Source of the DNA: PALSA-894 sp963734185
GTDB lineage: Bacteria; Pseudomonadota; Alphaproteobacteria; Rhizobiales; Xanthobacteraceae
Direction: 5' to 3'
Assembly: GCA_963734185.1 (NCBI GenBank)
Contig: CAVTGA010000001.1
Location: 3,038,001-3,102,000, forward strand
Length of the DNA: 64,000 bases
Made by a program: the position numbers and the translations under genes. This document shows positions 28,266 through 39,977 of this stretch, piece by piece (within the stretch, counting starts at the first letter, position 1; the number at the start of each line of letters is the position of its first letter). Under the pieces are notes generated by a model. That model was not told the DNA's origin and made no database searches. It was given only the letters and a program-made list of their open reading frames with translations.

Positions 28266-29495
28266 ATGGACATCGCCATCGTCGGCGGCGGCATCTGCGG
28301 CCTGTCGCTCGCGCTCAACCTGCACCAGCGCGGGATCGCTTGCCGCGTCTACGAGGCCGCGCCGCGACTTAAGGAGCTCGGCGTCGGCATCACGCTGTTG
28401 CCGCACGCCATGCGCGAGTTCACGGCGCTCGGCCTCGGCGACGAATTGCTGCGCGCCGGGATCGAAAACGCCGAGAGTTGCTTCTTCAACCGCTTCGGCC
28501 AGCTGATCTACCAGGAGCCGCGCGGCAGACACGCCGGCTACCCCTATCCGGAAGTGGGCATCCATCGCGGCACGCTGCACCTGGCGCTTTACCGTGCGGT
28601 GCTGGAGCGGTTGGGCTCGAGCAGCGTCGTGACCGATCATCTCTGCGTCGGCGTCGAGCAGGACGAACAACGCGCGCGCCTCCGGTTCAAGCAGACGAGC
28701 ACCGGCACGGCATTGCCGCCGGTCGAGGCGGGCGTCGTGATCGCGTGCGACGGCGTCAACTCGACGCTGCGCCGGCAACTGATCGGCGACGAGGTCGTGT
28801 TCACCGGGATCAACACCTGGCGCGGCGTCACCCGCCACAAGCCGATCCTCACCGGGCGCAGCTACCTGCGCATCGGCTCGATCCTCACCGGCAAGATCGT
28901 GATCTATCCGATCGCCGACGACGTGGACGGCACGGGCAACCAGCTCATCAACTGGACCACCGAGATCAAGCGCACGACGACGCAGATGAACGACTGGAAC
29001 AAGCCGGGCAGGCTTGCCGACTTCATCGCGGTGTACGAGAGCTGGCGGTTCGACTGGCTCGACGTCGCGGAGCTGATCCGCAAGTCGGACTTCATCTTCG
29101 AGTACCCGATGGTCGACAAGGACCCGCTGCAGCGCTGGACCTTCGGCCGCGTGACGCTTGCCGGCGACGCCGCCCACCCGATGTATCCGCGCGGCTCGAA
29201 CGGTTCCGCCCAGGCGGTGATCGATGCGCGCACGCTCGCCGATTGCCTTGCGGTTCCGGGCGACCCGCGCGATGCGCTCAAGGCCTACGAGGCCGCGCGG
29301 CGCGAGACGACGGGACGGATTGTCCGTACCAACCGCGAGCACCCGCCCGACTTCATCAACATCCGGGTCGAGGAACTGGTCGGCGACAAGCCGTTCGACA
29401 ATCTCGACGACTACATCACCCAGGACGAATTGCGCGCGCTGTCGGAGAACTACAAGCGCATCGCCGGGTTCGCGCCGAGCGACGTGGGGCGGTGA
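28266..29495 (+). CDS. FAD-dependent monooxygenase (PhzS/salicylate-hydroxylase-like)
   Basis: Class A flavoprotein hydroxylase of 409 residues. The N-terminal Rossmann motif GGGICGLSLALNLHQRG, the DG motif (VIACDGVNSTLRRQL) and the GD motif (VTLAGDAAHPMYPRGSNG) are complete; the GSNG form and the C-terminal part resemble PhzS-like enzymes more than classic p-hydroxybenzoate hydroxylase. It probably adds one oxygen atom to an aromatic or cyclic substrate using NAD(P)H and O2. The ATG at MDIAIVGGG has no strong ribosome-binding site. First gene of the catabolic block. Confidence 0.85.
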   Translation: MDIAIVGGGICGLSLALNLHQRGIACRVYEAAPRLKELGVGITLLPHAMREFTALGLGDELLRAGIENAESCFFNRFGQLIYQEPRGRHAGYPYPEVGIHRGTLHLALYRAVLERLGSSSVVTDHLCVGVEQDEQRARLRFKQTSTGTALPPVEAGVVIACDGVNSTLRRQLIGDEVVFTGINTWRGVTRHKPILTGRSYLRIGSILTGKIVIYPIADDVDGTGNQLINWTTEIKRTTTQMNDWNKPGRLADFIAVYESWRFDWLDVAELIRKSDFIFEYPMVDKDPLQRWTFGRVTLAGDAAHPMYPRGSNGSAQAVIDARTLADCLAVPGDPRDALKAYEAARRETTGRIVRTNREHPPDFINIRVEELVGDKPFDNLDDYITQDELRALSENYKRIAGFAPSDVGR

Positions 29496-29496
29496 T

Positions 29497-29583
29497 GTAG
29501 CCCGGCTTGAGTGAAGCGAAAGCCGGGAATCTTTCGATGCGGCGAGACCGCCCCCGGATTTCGCTGCGCTCAATCCGGGCTAC
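29497..29583. repeat. REP-like element, GTAGCCCGG...CCGGGCTAC family
   Basis: GTAGCCCGGCTTGAGTGAAG ... AAGCCGGG followed by CCCCCGGATTTCGCTGCGCT ... CAATCCGGGCTAC. It lies exactly between the converging monooxygenase and MaoC genes, two bases past the monooxygenase stop and six bases from the MaoC stop, as expected of a bidirectional 3' element. Confidence 0.75.
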
Positions 29584-29589
29584 GGGCTG

Positions 29590-30024
29590 CTACTTGTTCT
29601 TCACCCACTTCAGGATATGCGTCGCGACCGCCACCAGGGTGCCGTCCTGATTGGTGATGCGGATGTCGCCGGTGGCGCGGCGCTTCTCGGTGTCGACCGA
29701 GGCGACCTGGTAGTCGACCGTGATGGTGTCGCCGAAGAACACCGGCGCGAGGAAGCGCACGCGGTCGTAACCGAGCGAGACCGCCGTCTCGTCTCCCTTG
29801 GCGCGCGAGGACGCGACGATCTGGGTCGAGGCCGTCGACATGTAGCCGACCATCAGCGCGCCATGCGCCATCATGCGCCCGTAGCTCGACCTCTCCATGT
29901 AGACCTTGTTGACGTGATTGGGCGCGAGGTCGCCGGTGATGCCGGCGAACAGGTAGACGTCGGTCTCGCCGACGGTCTTCGAGAACGAGGTCTTGTCGCC
30001 TACGACCAAGTAGAAATCGCTCAT
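29590..30024 (-). CDS. MaoC-like hotdog dehydratase
   Basis: A 144-residue single-hotdog protein. The (R)-hydratase signature is readable: VYLFAGITGDLAPNHVN provides the catalytic Asp and His (GDLAPNH) and GRMMAHGALMVGYMST the following helix. In the family this hydrates trans-2-enoyl-CoA. Start at MSDFYLVVGD with GGAGG eight bases upstream. It is divergent from the SDR gene across 82 bases and fits a role in the acyl-CoA degradation block. Confidence 0.88.
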   Translation of the reverse strand: MSDFYLVVGDKTSFSKTVGETDVYLFAGITGDLAPNHVNKVYMERSSYGRMMAHGALMVGYMSTASTQIVASSRAKGDETAVSLGYDRVRFLAPVFFGDTITVDYQVASVDTEKRRATGDIRITNQDGTLVAVATHILKWVKNK

Positions 30025-30106
30025 CGGGCATTCCTCCAATCGTGCTGTTCTCGTTTCCATTCTGCCTTATTGTGGCTCGGACGGTGGAAGCAAATTGGAT
30101 GCAGGA

Positions 30107-30835
30107 ATGAAACTGGAAGGCCAGGGTGCGATCGTGACCGGCGGTGCGCGCGGCATCGGGCTCGGGATCGCGCGGCGGCTCGCCGCCGACGGCGCCCAGG
30201 TCGCGGTCTGGGACCGCGACGTCGGGCCGTTGTCCGCGCTCGATTTCAAGCCGGCCTATGCGCACGCCGTCGACGTCACCAGGCTCCCCGACGTCGAGCG
30301 CGCCTTCGCGGCGACCGCGGCAGCGCTCGGCGGGATCAGGATCCTCGTCAACAATGCCGGCGTCAACGGTCCGGTGATGGAGGCGGCCGACTATCCGCTG
30401 GATGCCTGGGACCAGGTCATCGCCGTCAACCTTACCGGCGTGTTCCACTGCTGCCGTGCCGCCGTGCCGCACATGAAGGCGCTCGGCTACGGCCGCATCG
30501 TCACGGTCGCGTCGATCGCCGGCAAGGAAGGCATGCCGAAGATCGCCGCCTATTCGGCCTCGAAGCACGGCGTGATCGGCTTCTGCAAGAGCCTGGCGCG
30601 CGAGCTGGTCGGCACCGGCGTGCTGGTCAACTGCGTCGCACCGGCCATCACCGAGACCGAGCTGTTCAAGGAAATGACGCCGGAGCATATCGCGGGCGCC
30701 AAGGCGCGCATCCCCATGGGCCGCTTCGTCCAGGTCGACGAGATCGCCGCGATGGTGGCGTGGATCGCGGGCCCGGAATGCAGCTTCACCACCGGATTCG
30801 TGTTCGACATCACCGGCGGCCGCGCCGACTATTAG
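30107..30835 (+). CDS. Short-chain dehydrogenase/reductase
   Basis: Classical SDR of 242 residues, FabG-like. The cofactor motif TGGARGIGLG, NNAG (VNNAGVNGP) and the catalytic Ser-Tyr-Lys set (VASIAGKEG, AAYSASKHG) are intact. The ATG chosen is the conventional N-terminus MKLEGQGAIVTGG; an upstream in-frame TTG is less likely. First of a tight run of same-strand genes (spacing 7, 1 and 7 bases to the following ones), so an operon. Likely oxidises a hydroxyacyl or sugar-acid intermediate. Confidence 0.88.
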   Translation: MKLEGQGAIVTGGARGIGLGIARRLAADGAQVAVWDRDVGPLSALDFKPAYAHAVDVTRLPDVERAFAATAAALGGIRILVNNAGVNGPVMEAADYPLDAWDQVIAVNLTGVFHCCRAAVPHMKALGYGRIVTVASIAGKEGMPKIAAYSASKHGVIGFCKSLARELVGTGVLVNCVAPAITETELFKEMTPEHIAGAKARIPMGRFVQVDEIAAMVAWIAGPECSFTTGFVFDITGGRADY

Positions 30836-30842
30836 GTCTTCG

Positions 30843-31676
30843 ATGCCCGCACCCGACCCCAAGCGACTGTCGATCAACCAGGTCACCCTGCTGCAGCAGT
30901 GGTCGCTCAAGCAGGCGATCGAAGGATTGAAGCGCAACGGCGTGAACACGATTTGCGTGTGGCGCGAGAAGCTGCACGAGCTCGGCGTCGCCGAGGCCGC
31001 ACGACGCCTCGCCGGCGAAGGCATGGCGGTGTCGGGGCTCTGTCCGGTGGGCCTGATCGCGTCGCCCGACCAGGCCGAAGCGGCGCAAGCGCTCGACGAC
31101 ACGCGCCGCGCCCTCGACGAGGCGGCGGCCATCAAGGCGCCGTGCATCGTGTTCGTCGCGGGTCCGGTGGACGCGCGCGACAAGGACATCAAGGGTACGC
31201 GGAACCGCGCCCTGGAACGGCTCGCGACCCTGGTCCCGCACGCGCGCGCCGCCGGTGTCGTCATCGGGCTCGAACCTTTGCATCCGATGATCTGCGCCAC
31301 GCGTTCCATGCTCTCGACCACGAAACTCGCCAACGACTGGTGCGACGCCCTCGGCGCGGAGGACAGCGTTGGGATCGTGCTCGACACCTATGCGGTATGG
31401 TGGGATCCGGAGCTCGCCGGCGAGATCGCGCGCGCCGGCAAGCGCATCTGCGCCTTCCACATCAACGACTGGCTCACCGACACGCAGGACGTGCGGCTCG
31501 ACCGCGGCATGATGGGCGACGGCGTCATCGACATTCCGGCGATCCGGGCCATGGTCGATCATGCCGGCTACGGCGGGGCGATCGAGGTCGAGATCTTCTC
31601 GGCGCGCAATTGGTGGAAGCGCGATCCCGACGAGGTGGTGGGCGTGATCAAACAGCGGTTCGCAACGGTCGTCTGA
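30843..31676 (+). CDS. Sugar phosphate isomerase/epimerase family TIM-barrel protein
   Basis: Xylose-isomerase-like TIM barrel, 277 residues. Likely metal ligands are visible: the glutamate in VVIGLEPLHPM, the aspartate in GIVLDTYAVWWDPE, the histidine in ICAFHINDWL and the glutamate in AIEVEIFS. GDGVIDIPAIRAMVDHAGYGG is a family phrase. Members include hydroxypyruvate isomerases and sugar epimerases; the substrate is unknown. Seven bases after the SDR and one base before the next gene. Confidence 0.82.
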   Translation: MPAPDPKRLSINQVTLLQQWSLKQAIEGLKRNGVNTICVWREKLHELGVAEAARRLAGEGMAVSGLCPVGLIASPDQAEAAQALDDTRRALDEAAAIKAPCIVFVAGPVDARDKDIKGTRNRALERLATLVPHARAAGVVIGLEPLHPMICATRSMLSTTKLANDWCDALGAEDSVGIVLDTYAVWWDPELAGEIARAGKRICAFHINDWLTDTQDVRLDRGMMGDGVIDIPAIRAMVDHAGYGGAIEVEIFSARNWWKRDPDEVVGVIKQRFATVV

Positions 31677-31677
31677 C

Positions 31678-32628
31678 ATGGCGCTGGAGCATCCCAAAGT
31701 CGTGGTGGTCGGCGCCGGCGCCATGGGCGGACTGTTCGGCGGACTGCTGGCCGCGGGCGGGCTGGACGTGACGCTGGTCGACGTCGCGCGGGCCCATGTC
31801 GAGATGATCCGCACCAACGGCCTGCGCATCGTCGGCTATGGCGGCGATCGCAGCGTGCGCGTCGCGGCGACGACCGAGGCAGGCGAGGTCACGCACGCCG
31901 ACGTCGTGCTGTTTCAATGCAAGGGCCATGCGACGCAAGCCGCGGCCGAGAGCGTGAAGCACTTGTTCGGCGGCAGTGCGGTCGCGATCAGCTTCCAGAA
32001 CGGGCTCGGCAACGAGGAGACGATTGCGCGCGTGCTCGGCGCCGCCCATGTTCTCGGCGGGCTGACCGCCCAGGCCGGTCTGGTCGAAGCCCCCGGCGTG
32101 GTGCGCAATTTCGGCGAACTGCCGACGTTGATCGGCGAACTGCAAGGCGGCCTTTCGGAACGCGCCGTGACGATCGCCGCGGCGTTCACCCGCCATGGAA
32201 TGCCCGTGACGGCGAGCGCCGACATCAAGCGCGACAAGTGGAAGAAGCTGCTCGGCAATGTGGGCCTGAGCGCCATCTCGGGCGCGACCGACCTTGCCTC
32301 GGTCGCGATCATGGCGGTGCCCGAGCTGCGCGCCGTCGTGTTCGCGGCCGTGGAGGAAGCCGCCAACGTCGCCCGCGCGGCCGGCATCGATCTCGACGCC
32401 GACGAAGCGCGCGAAGTGCTGATGCGGATCACCGATCCGGCCGGCGGCGGCACCGGCACGGCGAAATCCTCGCTGCGCGCCGACATTGCCAACTGCCGGC
32501 GGACCGAGGTCGACTCGATCTACGGCTCGGTCGCGCGGCTCGGCCGCGCGCACGGCGTCGCAACGCCCACGATCGACACCCTGATCGGCATCGTGAAGGG
32601 GCTCGAATCGCAATATCTCAAAACGTGA
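31678..32628 (+). CDS. 2-dehydropantoate 2-reductase family protein
   Basis: NADPH-dependent reductase of the ApbA/PanE family, 316 residues. N-terminal GAGAMGGLFGGLLAAGG is the cofactor loop; FQNGLGNEETIARVLG and the catalytic lysine region DIKRDKWKKLLGNVGLSAISG, with SSLRADIANCRRTEVDSIYG near the C-terminus, match the family. Its setting in a catabolic operon rather than with pan genes suggests reduction of another 2-oxo acid, so I do not assign panE. Confidence 0.85.
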   Translation: MALEHPKVVVVGAGAMGGLFGGLLAAGGLDVTLVDVARAHVEMIRTNGLRIVGYGGDRSVRVAATTEAGEVTHADVVLFQCKGHATQAAAESVKHLFGGSAVAISFQNGLGNEETIARVLGAAHVLGGLTAQAGLVEAPGVVRNFGELPTLIGELQGGLSERAVTIAAAFTRHGMPVTASADIKRDKWKKLLGNVGLSAISGATDLASVAIMAVPELRAVVFAAVEEAANVARAAGIDLDADEAREVLMRITDPAGGGTGTAKSSLRADIANCRRTEVDSIYGSVARLGRAHGVATPTIDTLIGIVKGLESQYLKT

Positions 32629-32635
32629 GGGGACC

Positions 32636-33424
32636 ATGGCGGGAGAATTCCAGGGCAAGGTGGTGGTCGTCACCGGCGGCAGCCGCGGCATCGGCCGGGC
32701 GATCGCCGCGGCGTTCGCGCGCGAAGGCGCGCAGACCGTGCTGGCGGCGGCGTCGCAGGCCAACCTCGACAAGGCGGCCGACGAGATCGCCGCGACGCGC
32801 GCCGTCAAGCCGATGGTCTACGCGGTCGACCTGAAGACGCTCGAAGCCTGCGAGCGGCTGCACGCGCGCGTCAAGGAGCGCTTCGGGCGCTGCGACGTGC
32901 TGGTCAACAATGCCGGCGCGACGCGCAGCGGCAATTTCCTCGAGCTTCCCGACGCCGCTTTCGGCGATGGCTTCGCGTTGAAGTATTTCGCCTGCGTGAG
33001 GCTCTGCCGTCTGTTCTGGCCGATGCTCAAGGACGCGCAGGGCCACGTGGTCAACATCATCGGCGGCGCGGCGCGCACGCCCGATCCGCTGTTCCTGATC
33101 GGCGGCCCGGTCAACGCCGCGATGGCGAACTTCTCCAAGGGGCTCGCCGGGCTCGGCAAGAAGGACGGCGTCAACGTCAATGCGATCCATCCGGGCGTGA
33201 CCGAGACCGACCGGGTCGTCACGCTGTTCAAGCAGCGCGGCGAGGCGCTCGGCAAGAGCCCGGACGAGGTGCGCAGGGAAACGCTGGCCAGGGACGGGCT
33301 GCGCCGGCTCGGCCAACCGGAGGACGTGGCCGAGCTGGCGCTGTTCCTGTGCACCGAGCGCGCGCGCCACATCCAGGGGGTCGCAGTCGCGGTCGACGGC
33401 GGGCAGACCACGGGGATGTATTAG
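32636..33424 (+). CDS. SDR-fold protein lacking the catalytic Tyr-Lys pair
   Basis: A 262-residue SDR-fold protein with an intact cofactor loop (VTGGSRGIGRAI) and NNAG. At the place where YxxxK should stand, the sequence reads FLIGGPVNAAMANFSKG, so the tyrosine and lysine are replaced by Gly (about 156) and Asn (about 160). It either uses a different mechanism or does not reduce anything. Relatives with NAA at this site exist in rhizobial genomes (from memory). Seven bases after the reductase gene, ending in a palindromic repeat. Confidence 0.8.
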   Translation: MAGEFQGKVVVVTGGSRGIGRAIAAAFAREGAQTVLAAASQANLDKAADEIAATRAVKPMVYAVDLKTLEACERLHARVKERFGRCDVLVNNAGATRSGNFLELPDAAFGDGFALKYFACVRLCRLFWPMLKDAQGHVVNIIGGAARTPDPLFLIGGPVNAAMANFSKGLAGLGKKDGVNVNAIHPGVTETDRVVTLFKQRGEALGKSPDEVRRETLARDGLRRLGQPEDVAELALFLCTERARHIQGVAVAVDGGQTTGMY

Positions 33425-33471
33425 CGCATGATCCCGAAAAGTTGACAGACTTTTCGGACAAGATCATGCGC
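33424..33471. repeat. Palindromic repeat, AGAGCATGATCC family (GCGCATGATCC variant)
   Basis: Arms GCGCATGATC and GATCATGCGC enclose a second hairpin CCGAAAAGT...ACTTTTCGG. It begins at the stop codon of the SDR-fold gene and ends 29 bases before the acyl-CoA dehydrogenase ATG, so it splits the operon and could act as an attenuator or processing site. Confidence 0.75.
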
Positions 33472-33500
33472 AAACGCAAAGAAAGCCGAGGCGCAGCCTG

Positions 33501-34673
33501 ATGGATTTCGCCCTGAGCGAAGAGCAGCGGCTGCTGATCGCGACCGCGCGGCGGTTCGTCGAGACCGAGCTGATCCCGCTCGAACAGCAAGTCGAGGAGG
33601 AGGGAAAGCTCGATGATGTGACCGCGCGCGCGGTCACGGCGAAATCGGTTTCGCTCGGGCTGTTCGCCCTCAACATCCCGGCCGAATACGGCGGCGGCGG
33701 GCTGTCGGCGCTCGACAACACGCTGGTGGAGGAGGAGTTCGGCCGCGTGAGCGACATCCTGGTGCGGCGCGCGCTCGGCAACGTCTACGAGGTGATGCTC
33801 GCCGGCACGCAGGCGCAGAAACAGCGCTGGCTGATGCCCGCGACCAGGGGCGAGCGCGTGTTCTCGGTGTGCTTCACCGAGCCTGGCGCCGGCTCGGATG
33901 CGGCCGGCATCAAGACGCGCGCCCGGCGCGACGGCGACGGCTGGTCGCTCACGGGGCAGAAGATCTTCATCAGCGACGGCGCGTTCTCGGATTTCTTCGT
34001 GATCTCGGCGGTGACCGATCCCGCCGCCGGCGCGCACGGGATTTCCCTTTTCGTCGTCGACAAAGGAGCGCCCGGCTTCACCGTCGGCCGCGACCAGCCG
34101 ATGATGGGCCTGCGCGGCACCAGCCATGTCGAGCTCTACTTCGACGATGTGAAGCTGAGCGAGGAAAACCTGCTCGGCGGCGAAGGCAAAGGGCTGCGCC
34201 TGGTGCTCGAAACGCTCGGGCGCATACGATTGATGCAGATCGGGGCGCGCGCGGTCGGCCGCGCCACCCGCATCTTCGGCGCGATGGCGACCCACGCGCA
34301 GACGCGCAAGCAGTTCGGCCAGGCGATCGGCGAGTTCCAGATGGTGCAGCAGATGCTCTCCGACTCGGCGATCGAGATCGAGGCGGCGCGGCTGATGGTG
34401 CGGCGTGCGGCGTTCGAGCTCGACCAGGGCGGCGACGCGCGCGAGCGCATCTCCATGGTCAAGGTATTTGCCGCCGAGATGCTTGGCCGCGTCGCCGACC
34501 GCGGCGTGCAGGTGTTCGGCGGCGCCGGCTATGCCAAGGACCTGATGATCGAGAAGTTCTACCGCGACGCGCGCATCTACCGCATCTATGACGGCACTTC
34601 GGAAATCCACCGCATGGTGATCGCACGCAGCATCTTGAAGAACGGCGCGGCGCTGGTCGATCCGGCGAGCTGA
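33501..34673 (+). CDS. Acyl-CoA dehydrogenase
   Basis: FAD-dependent dehydrogenase of 390 residues that introduces the alpha,beta double bond into acyl-CoA. Motifs: FSVCFTEPGAGSDAAG, LTGQKIFISDGAFSDFFV, LRGTSHVELYFDDV, and near the C-terminus FGGAGYAKDLMIEKFYRDARIYRIYDGTSEIHRM. The position that carries the catalytic glutamate in medium-chain enzymes (YEGT) is Asp here (YDGT), a form also known among bacterial members. Nine bases before the CoA-transferase gene, so co-transcribed. Confidence 0.9.
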   Translation: MDFALSEEQRLLIATARRFVETELIPLEQQVEEEGKLDDVTARAVTAKSVSLGLFALNIPAEYGGGGLSALDNTLVEEEFGRVSDILVRRALGNVYEVMLAGTQAQKQRWLMPATRGERVFSVCFTEPGAGSDAAGIKTRARRDGDGWSLTGQKIFISDGAFSDFFVISAVTDPAAGAHGISLFVVDKGAPGFTVGRDQPMMGLRGTSHVELYFDDVKLSEENLLGGEGKGLRLVLETLGRIRLMQIGARAVGRATRIFGAMATHAQTRKQFGQAIGEFQMVQQMLSDSAIEIEAARLMVRRAAFELDQGGDARERISMVKVFAAEMLGRVADRGVQVFGGAGYAKDLMIEKFYRDARIYRIYDGTSEIHRMVIARSILKNGAALVDPAS

Positions 34674-34681
34674 GAGCGCAC

Positions 34682-36211
34682 ATGCCGATCAACAAGTTCA
34701 TGGCGGTCGAGGACGCGGTCGCGCTGATCCGCGACGGCGCCACGGTGGCGCTGCCGGGCGGCGGCGGCGGACTGGTCGAGCCGACCTTCACGTTCCAGGC
34801 GGTGGAGCGGCGCTTCCTCGAAACCGGCCATCCGCGCGACCTCTGGGTCGTGCATTCGCTCGGCATCGGCGACCGCAAGACCAAGGGCATGAACTGCTTC
34901 GCCCACGAGGGCATGGTGCGGCGCGTGATCGGCGGACATTGGGTGTGGTCGCCGCGCATGCAGGCGCTGGCGCGCGAGGAGAAGATCGAGGCCTACATCT
35001 TTCCCGGCGGCGTCACCATGCAGCTGTTCCGCGAGATCGCGGCGGGGCGGCCGGGCCTGTTCACCCATGTAGGCTTGGGCACCTTCGTCGATCCGCGCAT
35101 CGAGGGGGGCAAGGCCAATGCCCGCGCCAGGGAAGACCTGATCGAGGTCGCGACCATCGATGGCCGCGAGCTGTTGCGCTACAAGCCGTTCCCGGTCGAC
35201 GTCGCGATCATCCGCGGCTCGTTCGCCGATGCGCACGGCAACGTCTCGCTCGACCAGGAAGCCGCCAATCTCGACATCTATGCGGCGGCCGCGGCCGCGC
35301 ACAATTCCGGCGGCAAGGTGATCGCGCAGGTGCGCACCGCGGTCGAGGTCGGCACCTTGCCGGCGCGCGCGGTGCGCGTCCCGGGCGCGATCGTCGATGC
35401 CGTGGTGGTCGATCCGGATCAGTCGATGACCTACGACGTGGTCTACGATCCGACCATGTCGGGCGAGCGCCGCGGGCCGACGCCGGCGGCGAAGGCGTCA
35501 CCGTTCACGCTGCGCCAGGCGATCGCGCGGCGCGCCGCCGAGGAGCTGACCGAGGGCGCGGTGATCAACTACGGCTTCGGCATCCCCGACGCGGTCGCCG
35601 AGCTGGTCGCGGCGCGCGGCGAGCAGGAGCGCTACTACCAGACCATCGAGCACGGCACCTATGGCGGCACGCTGCTCACCGGCCACCAGTTCGGCTTCGC
35701 CCGCAATCCGAGCGCGATGATCGACGCGCCCTCGCAGTTCGATTTCTATTCCGGCGGCGGGCTCGACATCGCGTTCCTCGGCTTCGGCGAACTGGACGCC
35801 GCGGGGGACGTCAACGTCTCCAAGCTCGGCGGGCTCGCGGTCGGGCCCGGCGGCTTCATCGACATCGCGCAGAACGCACGCAGGATGGTGTTCTGCGGCA
35901 CATTCGACACCAAAGGCGCCGAGATCGCGACCGGCGACGGCCGGCTCGCCATCAGGCGCCACGGCGAAGTGAGGAAGCTGGTGCGTGCCGTCGAGCAGAT
36001 CACGTTCTCCGGCAAGGTCGCGCTGGCGCGCGGCCAGGAGGTGATCACCGTCACCGAACGCGCTGTGTTCCGCCTGACGCGCGAAGGCGTCGCGCTGACC
36101 GAAGTCGCGCCCGGCGTCGAGCTGCGGCGCGACGTGCTGGAACGCATGGATTTCACGCCGCTCATGCCGTCCGCGCCGAAGGTCATGGCGGCAACACATT
36201 TCACCGCCTGA
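34682..36211 (+). CDS. Acyl-CoA:acid CoA-transferase, fused alpha and beta subunits
   Basis: Class I CoA-transferase of 509 residues with both halves in one chain, as in propionate CoA-transferase. The N-terminal half has LPGGGGGLVEPTF; the C-terminal half has INYGFGIPDAVAELV and the region of the catalytic glutamate, QTIEHGTYGG, followed by SKLGGLAVGPGGFIDIAQNARR and the closing RDVLERMDFTPLM. It would charge a free acid with CoA from acetyl- or succinyl-CoA, the entry step for the dehydrogenase encoded just upstream. Confidence 0.9.
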   Translation: MPINKFMAVEDAVALIRDGATVALPGGGGGLVEPTFTFQAVERRFLETGHPRDLWVVHSLGIGDRKTKGMNCFAHEGMVRRVIGGHWVWSPRMQALAREEKIEAYIFPGGVTMQLFREIAAGRPGLFTHVGLGTFVDPRIEGGKANARAREDLIEVATIDGRELLRYKPFPVDVAIIRGSFADAHGNVSLDQEAANLDIYAAAAAAHNSGGKVIAQVRTAVEVGTLPARAVRVPGAIVDAVVVDPDQSMTYDVVYDPTMSGERRGPTPAAKASPFTLRQAIARRAAEELTEGAVINYGFGIPDAVAELVAARGEQERYYQTIEHGTYGGTLLTGHQFGFARNPSAMIDAPSQFDFYSGGGLDIAFLGFGELDAAGDVNVSKLGGLAVGPGGFIDIAQNARRMVFCGTFDTKGAEIATGDGRLAIRRHGEVRKLVRAVEQITFSGKVALARGQEVITVTERAVFRLTREGVALTEVAPGVELRRDVLERMDFTPLMPSAPKVMAATHFTA

Positions 36212-36266
36212 TCTGGTTCCTGCGTGACATTTCCGGGTAGTATCCGGCCGGTTTGGCGAGGTCCCC

Positions 36267-39099
<2,833 letters not shown>

Positions 39100-39103
39100 T
39101 TCC

Positions 39104-39261
39104 GTAGGGCGGGCAAAGACGCGAGACGAGATATCCAAGATGCGCGCAGCACGAGCGCGTCGTGCCCGCCATGGGACGCGCATGCCGACCCGCACGCGGG
39201 CGCGGCGCTACTTGGTCTTGCGTCTGTTGCGCCGAACGAGCACGCGCCTTTCCCGCCCTAC
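39104..39261. repeat. Dispersed repeat, GTAGGGTGG...CCCACCCTAC family
   Basis: Bounded by GTAGGGCGGGCAAAGACGCG and its near complement CACGCGCCTTTCCCGCCCTAC. It fills the gap between the converging fusion gene and the XRE regulator, four bases past the fusion stop and overlapping the XRE stop codon. Same family as 20980-21133. Confidence 0.7.
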
Positions 39262-39659
39262 CCCACTTCCGTCTTGTCGGCGATGCGCTCGACCAGTTCG
39301 ACGATCGTGGTCCTGAGCTCGCCCGGCGGAATGCGCGCATAGGCCTGGACCAGGCGAACCGCGCCCAATTGCGACAGGCAGGCGAGCACGTTGGTGTCGG
39401 CGGGCGCGGCCTGGCCCTGCGGCGCGGCGGCGCCGTCGCTGAGCAGAGAGCCGACCGGCACGTCGAGGATCTTGGCGATGCGCATCAGGCGGCCGGCGCC
39501 AACCCGGTTCGCCCCCTTCTCGTATTTCTGCACCTGCTGGAACGTGATCCCGAGCCGGTGGGCGAGCTCGCTTTGCGACATGCGCCGCGCGGTCCGATGG
39601 ATGCGGACGCGATGCCCGACGTCGGCATCGAGCGGATCGCGCACTCGCTTCTTTCTCAT
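39258..39659 (-). CDS. XRE-family transcriptional regulator
   Basis: A 133-residue repressor-like protein. The helix-turn-helix covers about residues 16-70 (VGHRVRIHRTARRMSQSELAHRLGITFQQVQKYEKGANRVGAGRLMRIAKIL), followed by a linker and a short C-terminal helix (RLVQAYARIPPGELRTTIVELVERIA). GGAAG is placed five bases before the ATG. Rhizobial genomes carry many such stand-alone regulators; no operator was identified. The small gene upstream ends in a similar helix and is likely its operon partner. Confidence 0.88.
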   Translation of the reverse strand: MRKKRVRDPLDADVGHRVRIHRTARRMSQSELAHRLGITFQQVQKYEKGANRVGAGRLMRIAKILDVPVGSLLSDGAAAPQGQAAPADTNVLACLSQLGAVRLVQAYARIPPGELRTTIVELVERIADKTEVG

Positions 39660-39700
39660 GCAGGACTTCCGTCGTTTTGGGCTTGCACCGCGTGCACCCT

Positions 39701-39877
39701 TCAGCGCGCCGCCAGCGTCTCCGCCTGTTCGATCAGCCACGCGCGCCGGCGCGGGTCGGCGATGCGGACAAAGGCCTTGATCAGCCGCACCCCTTCGGCC
39801 GCGGACTCGTCGGCGTCGAACTCCGACTCGTCCGGTGCGGCACGGCGCGGCGCGATCCTTCGGCTGGGCTTCGGCAT
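39701..39877 (-). CDS. Small protein sharing the C-terminal helix of the adjacent XRE regulator
   Basis: A 58-residue protein (MPKPSRRIAPRRAAPDESEFD...). Its tail RLIKAFVRIADPRRRAWLIE is clearly related to the tail of the XRE regulator next door (RLVQAYARIPPGELRTTIVE), although the DNA-binding domain is absent. It might be a partner that heterodimerises with, or competes with, that regulator. GGTGAAG lies a few bases before the ATG; a longer start eleven codons upstream is possible. Same strand, 41 bases upstream of the XRE gene. Confidence 0.6.
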   Translation of the reverse strand: MPKPSRRIAPRRAAPDESEFDADESAAEGVRLIKAFVRIADPRRRAWLIEQAETLAAR

Positions 39878-39977
39878 GGGAGGCTTCACCTGCTGCAAAC
39901 GGCGCGACAATCTGTAGACAACGCGCCCAGGTTGTCATTAAAAGGAGCCGGTGGATTTATTCGATGGTATCTAACGT

